A DNA stretch of 64,000 nucleotides from Cunninghamella blakesleeana (lineage: Eukaryota > Mucoromycota > Mucoromycetes > Mucorales > Cunninghamellaceae). The translations under genes were made by a program, and so were the position numbers. Each line of letters begins with the position of its first letter. The stretch's first letter is position 1. Of the stretch, positions 60,748-64,000 are shown in pieces. The stretch lies in NCBI GenBank assembly GCA_017871115.1, contig JAFCIZ010000005.1, positions 2,340,501-2,404,500 on the forward strand, written 5' to 3'. Below the pieces are notes generated by a model. It had not been told where the DNA came from and made no database searches. It saw only the letters and a program-made list of their open reading frames with translations.

Positions 60748-62728
60748 TGTTTGTAAAAAAAAGTCTTAATTATGTTTATAGAAAGCAATAAAAATAAAGA
60801 ATAGAATAAGAATAAAGCAAAAAATAAAATAAAAAAAGATAAAAAAAAAAAAAAATCAAATTTGTATATATAGATCAAAATTTATGTCGTACGGTAAATA
60901 AGTGACTTTTCCTTATGTATATATATATAATAGGATAAAATAAAGTTCTTAATAACTGTGTTACAATACGTAGTAGCAATTGTATTTTTAAATTTATTTC
61001 CACGTATCAATGGATTTTTGAAGCCTATAAAAGGAAATCCACACATAAAGGGTTATATGTAATGGATTATTTCCTTTTTGAAGCCTTAGAAAAATAGCCA
61101 CGTAAACTAAAACAGTATGCTAATATTTGAATAAAAATAAAAAATGCTTAGTGTTGCCAACCGCTCAGCTTTTTTTTTACACGTAGTTATTTATACTGAT
61201 ATACACGTAAATTCAATTAAAATATTTTTTATACTAAGAATCCTTGGCTTTTTATTTTATTTTCTCATCTTTCTTTTTTTTAACAGTTCTTTATTTAGTT
61301 GCAAAACTAAAAAATACAAAAAAATACAAGATAAATAGACGTTCATTAGTATATTTTAAAAATCAAAAAAGAGAGTAGATTTTATTTATTAAAAATAAAA
61401 AATAAGCTACTAATTGGTTTTCATTATGCCTCGTTAAAATCGCTAGAGTGATCCATTATAGGTAGGGAACAGACACAAAGACTTGATATATATATTATTA
61501 TTAAGTAAATGAATAGTTTTACGATAAAAAGAACATCATATAAAAAATAAAAAATTACTACCCTAAGTAAAAAAAATTAGATTAGCCTCTTGAATAATAA
61601 AGAGGCTGTCCTAAACAAGAAAGAGCTATAAGTCCAAATAGAAAAAAATGGTGGGTATTAAATAAATAAATAAAAATAATAGCACTATAAATAAAAAAAA
61701 AGAGTATTCATCTTGAATAAATGGAATATTCATCATATATAATAAAAAGGGTTTTCATTACATAAAAAAACAGCATTTCATCATAAAATGAAAATTTTAA
61801 TCCATCGTGATCGATAATATATCAACTACCATAAATAAATAAAGGCATATCTGCCTTGATTAATACAATTAGGAATCCATTTGGAAAATATAAAAACGAC
61901 TCACCATAAGTAATAAAAGTAGTAATTGCTCTTGAGTAAAATTAATATCACTGTCACAAATAAAAAAAGAATGGTCTACAATGGATAAAAAAAATGTGCA
62001 AAAGTTGACAAAAAAACTCAGCAGAAAAAATATAAAATCATTTCAGAAAAATAAATATTTATATATATTAGTTTATTATACTACAATATATACTGTATAA
62101 ATGTATATATATATATATATATAATTCTAATAATAATAGTAATAAATATAATAGCTACCATAAAAAAAATAATTTAAGTATAGAAAAGGTATCTTTTAAT
62201 TAAAAAATAATGGAAAAGAGTGCAAAAAATTCTACAATTAATTTTTTTTAAAAAAAATTGTAGAATTTTTTGTTTAATTCATTATTTTATAATAACTTTA
62301 TTTTCATATAGAATTCTAGTTAGATCACGAAAAGTTAGAAATAATGCAGCCAAAATGAAATATTAGAAAAAAAAACTGAGTTTAATAAACACGTCAAGTG
62401 TATAATGGTGGAAAAAAAGTTGATAAACTTTTTTTTTTTCATGGTTAGGATTACGAATATGAATTTTCTTTTTTTTTCTTTTTTAAAAAAAAGGAATTCA
62501 TTGATAAAATTTTCAATTTTAACTTTTAAAATATCTATCGTATACTACAAATAAAATAATAATTGATTTAAAAAAAAAAATCACATGACGTCTTAGTTTT
62601 TTTAAAAAAAGTAGAGTAATTTTGTACGATTTATTACATTAGATTAGAGTTTTTTTTACAGTTAGTGATTAAATAATAAGTACAAGTATAAGAATAAAAA
62701 TATAGTATAAAGTATAGAATAAAAATGG
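60748..62728. other. Spacer in the 7-TM cluster
   Basis: About 2 kb without an intact gene. Contains a long hairpin at 62224-62271 (listed), an 8-bp inverted repeat AGCCTCTT/AAGAGGCT near 61587-61606, and many A-runs. A minus-strand stretch near 61590-61670 is hydrophobic in one frame but has no family signature. Confidence 0.45.
62224..62271. repeat. 16-bp perfect inverted repeat with A/T loop
   Basis: AAAAAATTCTACAATT at 62224-62239 is exactly inverted at 62256-62271; the 16-nt interior is itself T-run/A-run, so nearly the whole segment can form a hairpin. It lies in the 3' flank of the 62729 gene and could act in transcript ending. Confidence 0.8.
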
Positions 62729-63556
62729 TTAAGATTGTTGATTAGGAGTAAGATCAAACTTTGTAATGTTAAACCATTTAGAACCGTACCTTAAAGCAGT
62801 ATATATAGCAAAGAACAAAGTTACATCAGATAATACAAAGCTAAGGATAACGCGGCCCAAATTATCATACCAAGTTTCGTAAGTAGCAATCAATACAGTT
62901 ACTGAAACAATTCCGCAGAGCAAAAAGAATCCATAATAATACAAAGATTTTACATGGGGGATAAGTGAATGGTGAACAAAACAAACTAGACAAATCCAAA
63001 TAAGGAATAAAAGCCAGGTACTAAGGTTAAGGAAATAATTGAGTTCATAAGTAGCTAAACTAAGTCCATTGATACTAATATCAGCTACGTAAGCAATAGC
63101 GCAAATAGTATAAGCAAAAGCATAAACGTAAGCTAATAAAAGAGCGTATCCAACACCACCCGAACGAAGATATTGTTTAATATTAAAAATAGAAGTTTTG
63201 TCACCATTAGGGTCTGAGGACTGTAAGTTCATGATACGGCGTGAAGGTTCAAGCGCAAATAACCATGCTAATACTGGACCAACACGACCAAACACTGGGA
63301 CTGCAAGTGATAATGATCTATCGGTTACTTCACCAAGAACTGTAAATAAATAACCCAGAGTTATTAAGCCTATAACATTATGCAAAAAGATAGATTGTCT
63401 CTTTTGGATCATAGCTACAAGTACATACAAATAGCAAAGGCCAAATAAACCTAACATGACATAACTAAAAATGTTGGCTAACGTAACTGGGTCTACACTG
63501 GGGCCATCACCTCCAAAACTTATCCCTCCTCCTCCTCTTCCTCTTCTTGGTGCCAT
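62729..63556 (-). CDS. Seven-TM protein with RGG-type leader (family D)
   Basis: Intronless, 275 aa, unrecognised family as above. Leader MAPRRGRGGGGISFGGDGPS, then VDPVTLANIFSYVMLGLFGL. Signature WLFALEPSRRIMNLQSSD then DKTSIFNIKQYLRSG. Central helices YALLLAYVYAFAYTICAIAY closely resemble the 39499 copy. Loop PHVKSLYYYGFFLLCG and C-terminus LRYGSKWFNITKFDLTPN are intact. By eye it is closer to the 39499 gene than to its immediate neighbours in several blocks (FGRVGPVLAWLFALEPSR, AYAYAIC/AFAYTIC), which suggests duplication between the two clusters. Upstream elements at 63665-63682 and 63759-63773 are strongly conserved. Confidence 0.86.
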   Translation of the reverse strand: MAPRRGRGGGGISFGGDGPSVDPVTLANIFSYVMLGLFGLCYLYVLVAMIQKRQSIFLHNVIGLITLGYLFTVLGEVTDRSLSLAVPVFGRVGPVLAWLFALEPSRRIMNLQSSDPNGDKTSIFNIKQYLRSGGVGYALLLAYVYAFAYTICAIAYVADISINGLSLATYELNYFLNLSTWLLFLIWICLVCFVHHSLIPHVKSLYYYGFFLLCGIVSVTVLIATYETWYDNLGRVILSFVLSDVTLFFAIYTALRYGSKWFNITKFDLTPNQQS

Positions 63557-63664
63557 TGTTTATAAAATGATATTATATATAGAGTAAATCAGAAGTAGAA
63601 AAAGAAAAAGAACAAAAAAAAAAATTAAAAAATAAAAAAGAAATGACAAATTATATAGTTTTTT

Positions 63665-63682
63665 GTGGCGCGGAAATCAAAT
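63665..63682 (-). promoter_or_regulatory. Proximal conserved element, 7-TM gene D
   Basis: In gene orientation ATTTGATTTCCGCGCCAC, one base different from the 39390 copy; about 108 nt upstream of the ATG. Confidence 0.6.
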
Positions 63683-63758
63683 GATTTTTCTTTATATGCA
63701 AACAAAGTTACACATAAATAATATAGTAAAAACTAAAAACTTTCAAATGTAAATGAAC

Positions 63759-63773
63759 AGCCTCATTCTTAAT
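63759..63773 (-). promoter_or_regulatory. Distal conserved element, 7-TM gene D
   Basis: AGCCTCATTCTTAAT on the plus strand, within a longer conserved stretch that also includes CTTTCAAA and AACAG upstream of it. Confidence 0.5.
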
Positions 63774-64000
63774 AAGAGATTGTTATTATTATTATTATTA
63801 TTTCACTGATTTGGTGGTTTTTTTTATGGTGATGATTATAATTTTTATTTTATTTTATTTTATTTTTTAAAAAAAGCTTGAATCTGCTAATGAATACTAA
63901 TCTAGGGAAAATAATCATTATTTTTTTTTTTTTAAAAAAAAAAAGACAGTATAACTTCATAATTTATTAAATATGGTATGATCTGGATTTTATTTTTCAA

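Larger units (their letters stand above)
63557..64000. other. Upstream region of the last 7-TM gene
   Basis: Contains both conserved promoter elements (listed), an (ATT)n run near 63785-63801 and a T-run/A-run palindrome near 63930-63953. The window ends without another gene start visible. Confidence 0.5.

Overview
The window is very AT-rich nuclear DNA with about 90 small GT-AG introns in some 20 multi-exon genes. It has poly-Asn and poly-Gln tracts, many (TA)n microsatellites, and dense genes on both strands. Gene content points to a fungus: a P3A plasma-membrane H+-ATPase, Snx4/Atg24, Spo7, a CipC-type stress protein and an HP1-like protein. An SLC35C1-like GDP-fucose transporter and a SWIRM-JAMM protein suggest an early-diverging lineage, most likely Mucoromycota (Mucorales-like). 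This placement is inference, because no rRNA or mitochondrial marker is present.

Layout. 0.8-11 kb: ribosomal protein eS10 (+), MFSD6-like MFS transporter (-), DGAT1 (-), SDH assembly factor 4 (+), Spo7-like protein (-). 11.8-19.6 kb: mitochondrial LEA-like repeat protein (+), Caf40/CNOT9 (+), Snx4 (-). 20-31 kb: H+-ATPase (-), SWIRM-JAMM/MYSM1-like protein (+), GDP-fucose transporter-like gene with a frameshift (-), HSF-type transcription factor (+). 31.7-37.9 kb: BBE-type flavin oxidase (-), a gene-poor stretch holding an 8-cysteine secreted peptide (+), and a CobW/ZNG1 GTPase (+). 38.2-40.4 kb: a pseudogene and an intact member of an unrecognised 7-TM family. 41-57 kb: a possible structured RNA, TrhO/TSTD2-like protein (-), CDP-DAG synthase (+), CipC (+), HP1 (+), Dim1 (-), peroxisomal acyl-CoA oxidase (+) and an HSL-type hydrolase (+). 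58.5-63.6 kb: three more copies of the 7-TM family, all on the minus strand.

Functional links. Lipid metabolism is well represented: DGAT1, Spo7 (which with Nem1 activates phosphatidate phosphatase), CDP-DAG synthase, acyl-CoA oxidase and an esterase/lipase. Phosphatidate is the branch point between Spo7/DGAT1 and CDP-DAG synthase. Apart from the 7-TM copies the order looks like ordinary eukaryotic gene order, not an operon.

The most unusual feature is the intronless 7-TM family: four intact genes and one decayed copy in two clusters. They share an N-terminal MAPK(x)GRGG-like leader, a central EPSR-IMNL-FNIKQY signature and conserved upstream DNA elements. I do not recognise the family. Exon boundaries below were read by eye from splice signals and checked for reading-frame continuity; no transcript data were available.
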